From Nocardioides palaemonis (GTDB taxonomy: Bacteria > Actinomycetota > Actinomycetes > Propionibacteriales > Nocardioidaceae): a DNA stretch of 64,000 nucleotides. The position numbers and the translations under genes were made by a program. Below the pieces are notes generated by a model. It saw only the letters and a program-made list of their open reading frames with translations. It was not told the DNA's origin and made no database searches. How positions within the stretch are numbered: position 1 is the first letter of the stretch; each line of letters starts with the position of its first letter. Shown piece after piece: positions 35,441-44,820 of this stretch. The DNA lies in NCBI RefSeq assembly GCF_018275325.1, contig NZ_JAGVQR010000001.1, forward strand, positions 620,001 through 684,000. The letters run 5' to 3'.

Positions 35441-35854
35441 ATGACCTCCTTCGTCTCCCACACCACCGTCGACTGCCGCAACGCCTACGAGCTCTCGGAG
35501 TGGTGGAAGCAGCTCCTCGGCTACGTCGACGTCGACGGCGACCCCAACGAGCCGGGCCACGAGGAGTGCATGATCCTCGACCCCGAGACCCGGCACCACG
35601 TGCTGTTCATCGAGGTCCCCGACGCCGAGCTGCCGGCCAAGCGGATCCACTTCGACCTGCGCCCGCGCACCGGCACGCGGGACGAGGAGGTCGAGCGCGT
35701 GCGGGCGCTGGGCGCCACCCAGGTCGACGACCAGCGCGGGACCTACGGCCCCGGGACCGGGTGGGTCGTCTTCGCCGACCCCGAGGGCAACCAGTTCTGC
35801 ATCCTGCGCTCGCAGGCCGAGGTGGACGCGGGCCCGCCGCCGCCCGCGGGGTGA
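35441..35854 (+). CDS. VOC superfamily (glyoxalase-like) protein
   Basis: The product has 137 residues from ATG 35441. The sequence has two beta-alpha-beta-beta-beta halves, with SHTTVDCRNAYELSEWWKQLLGY at the first helix and FADPEGNQFCIL near the end, the common VOC ending. His in SHTT, Glu in LFIEVPD and the second-half Glu/His could bind a metal, but the set is incomplete compared with glyoxalase I. Such small single-domain proteins range from enzymes to binding proteins. It is divergent from the exporter. No specific substrate is proposed. Confidence 0.75.
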   Translation: MTSFVSHTTVDCRNAYELSEWWKQLLGYVDVDGDPNEPGHEECMILDPETRHHVLFIEVPDAELPAKRIHFDLRPRTGTRDEEVERVRALGATQVDDQRGTYGPGTGWVVFADPEGNQFCILRSQAEVDAGPPPPAG

Positions 35855-35873
35855 GCGCCGGGGTGAGCGCCGG

Positions 35874-36566
35874 TCAGGACGCCCAGGTGCGCCACTTGAA
35901 CCGGGTGCCGCGGTACTGGTCGTCGGCGCGGACGATGAAGGTCCAGAACCACTCGCCGCTGCGGCGCGGCAGGGTGACGGAGTAGCGCCCGCGGCGGTCG
36001 GTGCGGATCTTGCGGTACTTCTTGAAGCCGCTGGTCTCCTCGTCCGAGACCTTGATGACGATCGTGCGCTTTCCGTAGGCGGGACGCACGCGCCCCTTCA
36101 TCTCGAAGCCGCCGGTGGGGTAGGTGATGGTCCGCGCGACGCCGACGGTGAACTCGGCGGACTCGCTCGAGGCGAAGCTGTCGTCCTGCGCGGACGGGGC
36201 GTCGTAGCCGCCGTAGACGACCTTGTAGGTCGTCGTCATCCGGGGCCGGACCGACAGGAAGTCCAGCGACGCCGAGGTGTTGCTCGAGACGGCCGTCCAC
36301 CGCGTCGAGGTGGCCTCGCGCGCGTAGAGGGTGGAGGTGCCGTCGTCCACGGTGCTGGTGCTCGCGTCGCTGTCGACGTCGAGCGCGATGTCGACGGTCT
36401 GGCCGAACTCGATCTTCGTGGTGTTCGGGGTCGCGACCGTCGTGGTGTCGACCGGTGCCGCGGCGACCGCCGGCGCCACGGTGACGACGAAGGGCGTCGC
36501 GACCACCACCCCTCCGGCGAGCGTGCTCCCCAGGAGCCTGCGTGCGGTCGGGTGGAGGCGGGTCAT
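35874..36566 (-). CDS. Secreted beta-sandwich protein, paralogue of the next gene
   Basis: The product has 230 residues from ATG 36566. A signal peptide ends near AVAAAP. The mature part looks like two Ig-like beta domains joined by a short segment: GQTVDIALDVDSD, TTTYKVVYGGYDAP, then FEMKGRVRPAYGKRTIVIKVS and a basic KKYRKIRTDRRGRYSVTLP. The same architecture, including the VVYGG/VVYPGG and KGKIKPDY/KGRVRPAY positions, appears in the gene at 36664, so the two are diverged duplicates. A TACGAT -10 lies 7 bases before the start. The function is unknown. Confidence 0.7.
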   Translation of the reverse strand: MTRLHPTARRLLGSTLAGGVVVATPFVVTVAPAVAAAPVDTTTVATPNTTKIEFGQTVDIALDVDSDASTSTVDDGTSTLYAREATSTRWTAVSSNTSASLDFLSVRPRMTTTYKVVYGGYDAPSAQDDSFASSESAEFTVGVARTITYPTGGFEMKGRVRPAYGKRTIVIKVSDEETSGFKKYRKIRTDRRGRYSVTLPRRSGEWFWTFIVRADDQYRGTRFKWRTWAS

Positions 36567-36573
36567 GCGGCCC

Positions 36574-36579
36574 ATCGTA
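36574..36579 (-). promoter_or_regulatory. -10 hexamer TACGAT, leaderless start
   Basis: On the minus strand TACGAT ends 7 bases before the ATG at 36566. No ribosome-binding site is visible, which fits a leaderless mRNA. Confidence 0.5.
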
Positions 36580-36594
36580 AGCACAACGACGACG

Positions 36595-36632
36595 GCCGGG
36601 CCCCGGATCCCCGAGGGGACCGGGACCCGGCC
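36595..36632. terminator. Long hairpin between the two paralogous secreted-protein genes
   Basis: GCCGGGCCCCGGATCCCC pairs back with GGGGACCGGGACCCGGC with one mismatch and a GA loop. It begins about 31 bases after the stop of the gene at 36664, whose transcript it would end. Confidence 0.7.
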
Positions 36633-36663
36633 GGCGGATCGGTCGGTCAGTGACCGGACGGTG

Positions 36664-37362
36664 TCAGCGCAGCGACGCGCGCGGGGCGACCGAGCGGTAC
36701 GCGATGGTCGAGCCCTCCTGGGCGCTGGCGGCGTACATCGAGTTGCCCTTCACCACGAAGCGGAAGAAGGTCCGCTTGCGCGAGGCGGGGAGCGTGGTCT
36801 GGAAGGCGCTCTTCTTGTTGGTCTTGAGCGTGCGGAACTTCTTCCACTTCTTCCCGACCTTCTTCTGGATCAGGACCTTCTTCTTCTTGTAGTCCGGCTT
36901 GATCTTGCCCTTGATGAAGGTGCCGCGCGGGTTCTTGATCGTCATCTTGCGGGCGGTGGCGATGGTGAACGGCACCGACTCGCTGGCGGTGTAGACGTTG
37001 CCGGAGCCGTCCGTGCCGCCGGGGTAGACGACCTTGTAGGACGCGTTGGAGGTGGCCTTCACGTCGGTGAAGTAGAGGTAGCTGACGCCCTCGTCGCTGC
37101 TGACGGGCGTCCAGGCGGAGGAGCCCGGGGTCAGGACGTAGAGCGTGGCGGAGCCCGGCGCGTAGGCGTTGTTCGGGTCCGACGTGGTGACGGCGGCGTC
37201 GAAGTAGATCTTGTCGCCGTAGACGTAGGCCGTCTGGTCGGACGTGAGCGAGGTGGCGGTGGTGACCGTGACGGCGGCCCCGGCCGGAGCCGAGATCGCG
37301 AGCGGCGTGACACCGAGCAGGCCGGCGGAAACGGTGCCGGCGATGAGACGCGTGATGCGCAT
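36664..37362 (-). CDS. Secreted beta-sandwich protein with a Lys-rich domain
   Basis: The product has 232 residues. ATG 37362 follows GAGAGGAA and GGGG. A signal peptide ends near APAGAAV. The first domain is Ig-like (TAYVYGDKIYFDAAV, YKVVYPGGTDGSG). The second is strongly basic, with KPDYKKKKVLIQKKVGKKWK at about 160-180, then a beta-rich end. It is related to the product of 35874. The basic patch might bind polyanionic cell-wall or surface polymers, which is speculative. It is divergent from mfd. Confidence 0.7.
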   Translation of the reverse strand: MRITRLIAGTVSAGLLGVTPLAISAPAGAAVTVTTATSLTSDQTAYVYGDKIYFDAAVTTSDPNNAYAPGSATLYVLTPGSSAWTPVSSDEGVSYLYFTDVKATSNASYKVVYPGGTDGSGNVYTASESVPFTIATARKMTIKNPRGTFIKGKIKPDYKKKKVLIQKKVGKKWKKFRTLKTNKKSAFQTTLPASRKRTFFRFVVKGNSMYAASAQEGSTIAYRSVAPRASLR

Positions 37363-37565
37363 GTCCCCGTTGTTCCTCTCAGGATGAAGTACGTGTCCGT
37401 CCGACGCTGGTACGCCGGACGCTGTGGATGGTGCTACCCGTGGGACGTGCGGCACAAACCCTTCTCACCCCTACGTCCGGTGTCGGACAGCCCCCGTAGA
37501 CTTTCATCCCTCCCCCCGGCTCGCGCCCACAGGGGGTTTTTCGCGTGCTCCTGAAGGGATCCCCG
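37363..37565 (+). promoter_or_regulatory. mfd promoter/leader region with terminator-like hairpin
   Basis: A -10-like TAGACT lies at 37497-37502. Downstream, CCCCC (37512-37516) can pair with GGGGG (37532-37536) followed by TTTTT (37537-37541), resembling an intrinsic terminator inside the leader ahead of the mfd start at 37566. A GAAGGG ribosome-binding site follows at 37553. Confidence 0.4.
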
Positions 37566-40500
37566 GTGCCGACCACGCCCCTGTCCGACGTCGCCCAGCG
37601 CCTCGCCTCCGCCCCCGCGCTCGGCGGTGCCCTCGCCGATGCCTCGCTGGAGTCCGCCCTGGACCTGACGGGTCCGCAGGCGGTGCGCCCGTTCGTGGTC
37701 GGCGGGCTCGTCGACCGCGGCCGCACGGTGCTCGCCGTGACCGCCACCTCGCGCGAGGCGGAAGACCTCGTCGACGAGCTGGCCGACCTCGTCGACCCCG
37801 ACACGGTCGCCTACTACCCGAGCTGGGAGACCCTGCCGCACGAGCGGCTCAGCCCGCGCAGCGACACCGTCGGCCGCCGACTGGCGGTGCTGCGCCGGCT
37901 GCGCCACCCCGGCACCGACGCCGCCAACGGCCCGCTGAAGGTCGTCGTGGCGCCGATCCGCAGCATCCTGCAGCCGCAGGTGCCGGGGCTGGCCGACATC
38001 GAGCCGGTCGAGCTGGCGCCGGGCGACACCCGGGCCCTCGAGGACGTCGTGCGCGGCCTCGCCGACGCGGCGTACTCCCGGGTCGACATGGTCGAGCGAC
38101 GCGGCGAGTTCGCTGTCCGCGGCGGCATCGTCGACGTCTTCCCGCCCACCGAGGAGCACCCGCTCCGCGTCGAGTTCTGGGGCGACGACGTCGAGGAGAT
38201 CCGCGCGTTCTCCGTCGCCGACCAGCGCACCCTCGAGACGGTCCCGCGGCTTTGGGCCCCGCCGTGCCGCGAGCTCCTGCTCACCGAGGAGGTGCGCCGC
38301 CGCGCCGCCGCGCTGGGCCAGGCCCACCCGCAGCTGCTGGAGCTCACCGACAAGATGGCCGCCGGCATCGCCGTGGAGGGCATGGAGTCGCTCGCCCCGG
38401 CGCTCGTCGACTCGATGGAGCTGCTCGTCGACCTGCTGCCCCCCGACACGACCGTCCTGGTGCTCGACCCCGAGCGGGCGCGCACCCGCGCCCACGACCT
38501 CGTCGCCACCAGCGAGGAGTTCCTCGGCGCCTCGTGGGCCGCGGCCGCCGGCGGCGGCACCGCGCCCATCGACCTCGGGGCCGCGTCCTACCGCGAGATC
38601 GCCGACGTGCGCCAGCACGCCATCGGCCTCGGCCTTGCCTGGTGGTCGGTCAGCCCCTTCGGCATCGACGACGAGGGCGCACCGGTCGATGGTCAGACCG
38701 CGGGGGTGCCGAGCCGGCTGCTGCCCACCCACGCAGCCGACGCCTACCGCGGCGACCTCCAGAAGGCCGTCGACGACATCCGGACCTGGGTCACCGACGG
38801 CCTCGACGTCGTCGTCGTCCACGCCGGCCACGGCCCGGCCAACCGCTTCGTGGAGCTGCTCGGGGAGAACGACATCGCCGCGCGCGTGGTCGAGGAGGGC
38901 GCGACGGCCGGTCCCGGCGTCGTCACCGTGACGTGCGGCCACCTGGTCCACGGCCTGGTCGACGACTCCGCCGGGGTCGCGGTGCTCACCGGCGACGACC
39001 TGTCGGGCCAGAAGGCCTCGACGCGCGACATGCGCAAGATGCCCGCACGCCGCAAGCGCCAGATCGACCCGCTCGAGCTCACGGCCGGCGACTACGTCGT
39101 CCACGAGCAGCACGGGGTGGGGCGCTTCGTGGAGATGAAGCAGCGCGAGATCGGCGGTGCGGTCCGCGAGTACCTCGTCCTGGAGTACGGCCCGAGCAAG
39201 CGCGGCGGCCCCAACGACATGCTCTACGTCCCGGCCGACACCCTCGACCAGGTCACCCGCTACGTCGGCGGCGAGAACCCGAGCCTCGACCGGCTCGGCG
39301 GCGGCGACTGGACCAAGCGCAAGAACAAGGCGCGCAAGGCGGTGCGCGAGATCGCGGCCGAGCTGATCAAGCTCTACGCCGCCCGACAGGCCACCGAGGG
39401 GCACGCGTTCGGCCCGGACACGCCGTGGCAGCGCGAGCTCGAGGACGCCTTCCCGTTCACCGAGACCGTCGACCAGCTCACCACGGTCGACGAGGTCAAG
39501 GCCGACATGCGCCGCGTGGTCCCGATGGACCGCCTCGTGTGCGGTGACGTCGGCTACGGCAAGACCGAGATCGCGGTGCGCGCGGCGTTCAAGGCGGTGC
39601 AGGACGGCAAGCAGGTCGCCGTGCTGGTGCCCACGACGCTGCTCGTCACCCAGCACCTCTCGACCTTCTCCGAGCGGATGTCGGGCTTCCCGGTCGTGAT
39701 CAAGGGCCTGTCGCGGTTCCAGACCGACAAGGAGGCCAAGGAGGTCATCGAGGGGCTCGCGGACGGATCGATCGACATCGTCGTCGGCACCCACCGCCTG
39801 CTCAACCCCGACATCCGGGTGAAGGACCTCGGCCTGATCATCGTCGACGAGGAGCAGCGCTTCGGCGTCGAGCACAAGGAGCAGATGAAGCGGATGCGCA
39901 CGTCGGTCGACGTGCTGTCGATGAGCGCGACGCCGATCCCGCGCACCCTGGAGATGGCCGTCACCGGCATCCGCGAGATGTCCACCATCACCACCCCCCC
40001 GGAGGAGCGGCACCCGGTCCTGACCTACGTCGGCGCCTACGAGGACCGCCAGGTCGTCGCGGCCGTGCGGCGTGAGCTGCTGCGCGAGGGCCAGGTCTTC
40101 TACATCCACAACCGGGTGCAGTCGATCGAGAAGGCGGCCGCGCGGATCAAGGAGCTGGTGCCCGAGGCCCGCGTGGCCACCGCGCACGGCCAGATGAACG
40201 AGCGCCAGCTCGAGCAGGTCATGGTCGACTTCTGGGAGAAGCGCTTCGACGTCCTGGTGTGCACCACGCTCGTGGAGTCCGGGCTCGACGTGTCCAACGC
40301 CAACACCATGATCATCGAGCGCTCCGACACCCTCGGCCTGTCGCAGCTGCACCAGCTGCGCGGCCGCGTGGGCCGCTCGCGGGAGCGGGCGTACGCCTAC
40401 TTCCTCTACCCCGCGGAGAAGCCGCTCACCGAGACCGCCCACGAGCGGCTCGCGACGCTGGCCCAGCACTCCGACCTCGGCGGCGGCATGGCGATCGCGA

Positions 40501-41135
40501 TGAAGGACCTCGAGATCCGCGGCGCCGGCAACCTGCTCGGCGGCGAGCAGTCCGGGCACATCGCCGACGTCGGCTTCGACCTCTACGTCCGGCTCGTCGG
40601 CGAGGCCGTCGCCGACTTCAAGGGCGGCACCGAGGAGGAGCTGGCGGAGGTCCGCATCGAGCTGCCGGTCGACGCCCACCTGCCCCACGACTACATCCCC
40701 TCGGAGCGGCTGCGCCTCGAGATCTACAAGCGGCTGGCGGAGGTGCGCTCCGACGCCGACGTCGACGAGGTGCGCGCCGAGCTCGTCGACCGCTACGGCA
40801 CGCCGCCGGAGGTCGTGGAGTCGCTGCTGGTCGTGGCGCGATTCCGCGCCCGGTGCCGGGAGGTCGGGGTCAAGGAGGTCACGCTCGCCGGCAAGTACGT
40901 CCGGTTCGCCCCGGTCGACCTGCCCGAGTCGCGGGTGGTCCGGCTGCAGCGGCTCCACCCGCGCAGCATCGTCAAGGCGCCGATCAGCACCATCCTCGTG
41001 CCGCGCCCGCAGCCGTCCGGCTTCCCCGTGCAGCCCGTTGCGGGCGTCGCCCTGCTTGAATGGGCCCGGAGTGTGATCGACGACATCATCGACGTGCCGG
41101 CGCCCGCCGCGCCGGCCGCCGCGAGCAAGGAGTGA
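37566..41135 (+). CDS. mfd: Transcription-repair coupling factor
   Basis: The product has 1189 residues, the normal length. GTG 37566 is preferred to the earlier GTG at 37545 because GAAGGG sits 7 bases ahead. The N-terminal UvrB-like domain (about 1-350) would bind UvrA. The RNA-polymerase-interaction domain starts near 500 (DYVVHEQHGVGRF). The translocase motor has Walker A GDVGYGKTEIAV (about 658), DEEQ box IVDEEQRFG and motif VI QLRGRVGRS. A TRCF domain ends the protein. Mfd removes RNA polymerase stalled at DNA lesions and recruits excision repair. Confidence 0.97.
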   Translation: MPTTPLSDVAQRLASAPALGGALADASLESALDLTGPQAVRPFVVGGLVDRGRTVLAVTATSREAEDLVDELADLVDPDTVAYYPSWETLPHERLSPRSDTVGRRLAVLRRLRHPGTDAANGPLKVVVAPIRSILQPQVPGLADIEPVELAPGDTRALEDVVRGLADAAYSRVDMVERRGEFAVRGGIVDVFPPTEEHPLRVEFWGDDVEEIRAFSVADQRTLETVPRLWAPPCRELLLTEEVRRRAAALGQAHPQLLELTDKMAAGIAVEGMESLAPALVDSMELLVDLLPPDTTVLVLDPERARTRAHDLVATSEEFLGASWAAAAGGGTAPIDLGAASYREIADVRQHAIGLGLAWWSVSPFGIDDEGAPVDGQTAGVPSRLLPTHAADAYRGDLQKAVDDIRTWVTDGLDVVVVHAGHGPANRFVELLGENDIAARVVEEGATAGPGVVTVTCGHLVHGLVDDSAGVAVLTGDDLSGQKASTRDMRKMPARRKRQIDPLELTAGDYVVHEQHGVGRFVEMKQREIGGAVREYLVLEYGPSKRGGPNDMLYVPADTLDQVTRYVGGENPSLDRLGGGDWTKRKNKARKAVREIAAELIKLYAARQATEGHAFGPDTPWQRELEDAFPFTETVDQLTTVDEVKADMRRVVPMDRLVCGDVGYGKTEIAVRAAFKAVQDGKQVAVLVPTTLLVTQHLSTFSERMSGFPVVIKGLSRFQTDKEAKEVIEGLADGSIDIVVGTHRLLNPDIRVKDLGLIIVDEEQRFGVEHKEQMKRMRTSVDVLSMSATPIPRTLEMAVTGIREMSTITTPPEERHPVLTYVGAYEDRQVVAAVRRELLREGQVFYIHNRVQSIEKAAARIKELVPEARVATAHGQMNERQLEQVMVDFWEKRFDVLVCTTLVESGLDVSNANTMIIERSDTLGLSQLHQLRGRVGRSRERAYAYFLYPAEKPLTETAHERLATLAQHSDLGGGMAIAMKDLEIRGAGNLLGGEQSGHIADVGFDLYVRLVGEAVADFKGGTEEELAEVRIELPVDAHLPHDYIPSERLRLEIYKRLAEVRSDADVDEVRAELVDRYGTPPEVVESLLVVARFRARCREVGVKEVTLAGKYVRFAPVDLPESRVVRLQRLHPRSIVKAPISTILVPRPQPSGFPVQPVAGVALLEWARSVIDDIIDVPAPAAPAAASKE

Positions 41136-41137
41136 CC

Positions 41138-41833
41138 GTGAGCAAGCAGAGCAAGGTCGGTTCCCGCCTGGTGACGGCTGCGACGACGGTCGCCGCCGGA
41201 CTGCTGCTCTCGAGCTGCGGGAGCGCGGCGCCGGGCATCGCGGCGAAGGTCGGCGACGACGAGCTCACGGTCCGCGAGGTCGACCGGGCAGCAGGCCAGA
41301 TGTGCACCGCGCTGGGCGACCAGTTCGAGCAGCAGAGCACCGTGCTGCCGATGAGCTTCGTGCGCCAGGGCACGATCCAGCTGATGATCCTGCGCGCGCA
41401 GGCGCTGCAGGTCGCCGACGACTACGGCATCGAGCCGGGCTCGAGCTATCGCAACGAGCTCGCCCAGCGCCAGCGCTCGGCGGCGACGATGCCCCGCGAC
41501 GTGCGCAGCACCTACGTCGAGCTCACCTCGGCCAACGCGCTGGCCACCGACGTGGTCAACCAGGTCGGCGCGATCGTGCTGGCCGACCAAGGCGTGTCCG
41601 ACCCCACCGAGGAGCAGACCACCCAGGCCGGCGTCGACGTGTTCAACCAGTGGCCCGACGCCAACGGCATCGACATCGACCCGCGCTACGGGCTCGAGGC
41701 GGTCGACGGGGTGCTCAAGCCGATCGACACCAACACCTCGGTGGCCGTGGGCGAGCTGGCGAAGAAGGGCCTGGAGACCGACCCCGACACCGCGTTCGCC
41801 CGGACCCTCCCGCTCAACCAGCGCTGCGGCTGA
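41138..41833 (+). CDS. SurA-N-like lipoprotein
   Basis: The product has 231 residues. GTG 41138 follows AAGGAG and lies 2 bases after mfd. A lipobox (LLLSSC, Cys about 26) predicts membrane anchoring. The remainder, AKVGDDELTVREVDRAAGQMC then helical segments, resembles the N-terminal chaperone domain of SurA/PrsA-type peptidyl-prolyl isomerases, but no parvulin domain is present. It may assist folding of exported proteins. The position between mfd and mazG is typical for Nocardioidaceae (general knowledge). Confidence 0.7.
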   Translation: MSKQSKVGSRLVTAATTVAAGLLLSSCGSAAPGIAAKVGDDELTVREVDRAAGQMCTALGDQFEQQSTVLPMSFVRQGTIQLMILRAQALQVADDYGIEPGSSYRNELAQRQRSAATMPRDVRSTYVELTSANALATDVVNQVGAIVLADQGVSDPTEEQTTQAGVDVFNQWPDANGIDIDPRYGLEAVDGVLKPIDTNTSVAVGELAKKGLETDPDTAFARTLPLNQRCG

Positions 41834-41838
41834 GGCCC

Positions 41839-42279
41839 GTGGACGCGGACGGCTCGGCGCTGGAGGCCTTCGCCGACCAGATGCGGGTGCTGCAGCGCGA
41901 GTGCCCGTGGAAGCGTCAGCAGACCCACACCTCGCTCATCCCGTACGTCCGTGAGGAGGCCGAGGAGGTCGTCGAGGCGATCGAGTCCGGCGACCCCGCC
42001 GCGCTCTGCGACGAGCTCGGCGACCTGCTGCTGCAGGTGGTCATCCACGCCGTGATCGCCGAGGAGGCGGGGGAGTTCACCCTCGACGACGTCGCGCGCG
42101 GGGTGTTCGCGAAGATGGAGCGGCGCAACCCGCACGTCTTCGGCGACGCCGTCGCGACCGACGTCGCGCAGGTCGAGGCGCTCTACGACGCGGCCAAGGC
42201 AGCGGAGAAGGCGGAGAAGGCGGCAGGGCGCACGGCCGGCGCCGGACACCCCGGCGACGCCACGCGCCGACCTGACTAG
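41839..42279 (+). CDS. mazG: MazG-type nucleoside triphosphate pyrophosphohydrolase
   Basis: The product has 146 residues, a single MazG domain rather than the double domain of the E. coli enzyme. GTG 41839 lies 5 bases after the lipoprotein stop. Metal-binding motifs are REEAEEVVEAI (about 39) and CDELGDLLLQVV (about 57). The usual CPWD motif reads CPWKRQQTHTSL, so Asp is replaced by Lys. MazG clears non-canonical or excess NTPs. Activity may persist because the EExxE/ExxD set is intact. The C-terminal 30 residues are an Ala/Lys-rich tail. Confidence 0.85.
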   Translation: MDADGSALEAFADQMRVLQRECPWKRQQTHTSLIPYVREEAEEVVEAIESGDPAALCDELGDLLLQVVIHAVIAEEAGEFTLDDVARGVFAKMERRNPHVFGDAVATDVAQVEALYDAAKAAEKAEKAAGRTAGAGHPGDATRRPD

Positions 42280-43599
<1,320 letters not shown>

Positions 43600-43605
43600 A
43601 CGAGG

Positions 43606-43611
43606 CAGACT
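43606..43611 (+). promoter_or_regulatory. -10 hexamer CAGACT, leaderless start of the divisome gene
   Basis: CAGACT ends 7 bases before the ATG at 43619, and no Shine-Dalgarno is seen. The same hexamer precedes the DosS-like gene on the other strand. Confidence 0.4.
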
Positions 43612-43618
43612 GGTCCGC

Positions 43619-44248
43619 ATGCCTTCCCAGCGCCGTACGCCCCGGAGCGGGCCCGGCGGGAACGGCTCCCGTGGTCCGGGGCAGGGCGGCTCCACGCGGC
43701 CCGGCGTGCGCGGTCCCCGACCGCGCGCCGCCGGGACGCGTCCGGCTGCCTCCCGCCCGACCGAGACGTTCGCGGCCGTCCCCGCCTCGCCGCGACCCCG
43801 CAGCAGCGCCCGCCGGCCGCGCCTCACCGGCCGCGCCGCGGTGCTGGTGCTGGTGCTCGCCGTGCTCACGGTGTCCTACGCCTCGTCGTTGCGCGCCTAC
43901 CTGCAGCAGCGCTCCCACATCGGCGACCTGAAGTCGCAGATCGCCGAGCGGGAGGCCAGCATCGACGCCCTCGAGCGGGAGAAGTCGCGCTGGGACGACC
44001 CGGCCTACGTCAAGGCCCAGGCCCGGGCCCGCTTCGGCTACCTGATGCCCGGCGAGTCCGGCTTCGAGGTGATCGGCCCCGACGGCAAGCCGCTCGAGGC
44101 CCAGGCGACGCTCAACGACCCCGACGAGGTCATCAAGACCGTGCCCAAGGCATGGTGGAGCGCCGCGTGGGAGTCGATGGAGCTCGCCGGCAACCCACCC
44201 CCGCCCGAGGAGCAGCCCGCAGACGTGATCGACGGTACGAAGCAGTGA
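43619..44248 (+). CDS. FtsB/DivIC-type septum formation initiator
   Basis: The product has 209 residues. A long basic, Pro/Arg-rich cytoplasmic tail (about 1-70) precedes a single membrane helix (AAVLVLVLAVLTVSYASSL, about 72-90), an extracytoplasmic coiled coil (LKSQIAEREASIDALEREKS) and the family ending WDDPAYVKAQARARFGYLMPGE. FtsB/DivIC joins FtsL and FtsQ in the divisome. The place after eno is the conserved actinobacterial one. The C-terminal tail ends EEQPADVIDGTKQ. Confidence 0.85.
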   Translation: MPSQRRTPRSGPGGNGSRGPGQGGSTRPGVRGPRPRAAGTRPAASRPTETFAAVPASPRPRSSARRPRLTGRAAVLVLVLAVLTVSYASSLRAYLQQRSHIGDLKSQIAEREASIDALEREKSRWDDPAYVKAQARARFGYLMPGESGFEVIGPDGKPLEAQATLNDPDEVIKTVPKAWWSAAWESMELAGNPPPPEEQPADVIDGTKQ

Positions 44249-44820
44249 GCCACAAGAAGGTCCCCCCGCACGAGCCGGGGGTGGTCCACCGCGACAACCC
44301 GCGCATCGACGAGGCCGACGAGCGCGTCGTCCAGGCCCAGCTCGGTCGGCGTCCGAGCGGCATCGACTCGATCGGGCACCGCTGCCCGTGCGGCAACCCC
44401 GACGTGGTCACGACCGAGCCGCGGCTGCCCAACGGCACGCCGTTCCCGACCACCTTCTACCTCACCTGCCCGCGGGCGGCCTCGCGCATCGGCACCCTCG
44501 AGGGGTCGGGCGTGATGAAGGAGATGCAGGAGCGCCTCGGCACCGACGAGGAGCTCGCCTCCGCCTACCGGGCGGCCCACGAGCGCTACCTCGAGGCGCG
44601 CGCCGAGGTCGGTGAGCGTGCCGGGCTCGACGTGCCCGAGATCGCGGGCATCACCGCCGGCGGGATGCCCGACCGGGTCAAGTGCCTCCACGTCCTCGCC
44701 GGCCAGTCGCTGGCCATGGGCCGCGGCGTCAACCCGCTGGGCGACGAGGTCCTCGACGCCCTCGGCGACTGGTGGGCGTCCGGACCCTGCGTGAGCGTCG
44801 AGGCCGACGAGGCACCGTGA
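44245..44820 (+). CDS. DUF501 family protein
   Basis: The product has 191 residues. The GTG at 44245 overlaps the previous stop by 4 bases. The family signature RCPCGNPDVVTTEPRLPNG followed by PFPTTFYLTCPRA is clear at about 45-78, and a second conserved block contains GGMPDRVKCLHVL. The paired CPCG and later Cys residues could hold a metal. The biochemical role of DUF501 is not established. Its constant place between ftsB-like and ppx genes in actinobacteria suggests an envelope or phosphate link, which is only guilt by association. Confidence 0.85.
   Translation: MSHKKVPPHEPGVVHRDNPRIDEADERVVQAQLGRRPSGIDSIGHRCPCGNPDVVTTEPRLPNGTPFPTTFYLTCPRAASRIGTLEGSGVMKEMQERLGTDEELASAYRAAHERYLEARAEVGERAGLDVPEIAGITAGGMPDRVKCLHVLAGQSLAMGRGVNPLGDEVLDALGDWWASGPCVSVEADEAP

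Noticed and set aside
37434..40958. A 1174-codon minus-strand open frame opposite mfd
   Set aside because: It lies entirely antisense to an unmistakable mfd and encodes repetitive His/Asp/Arg/Leu-rich text without domains.
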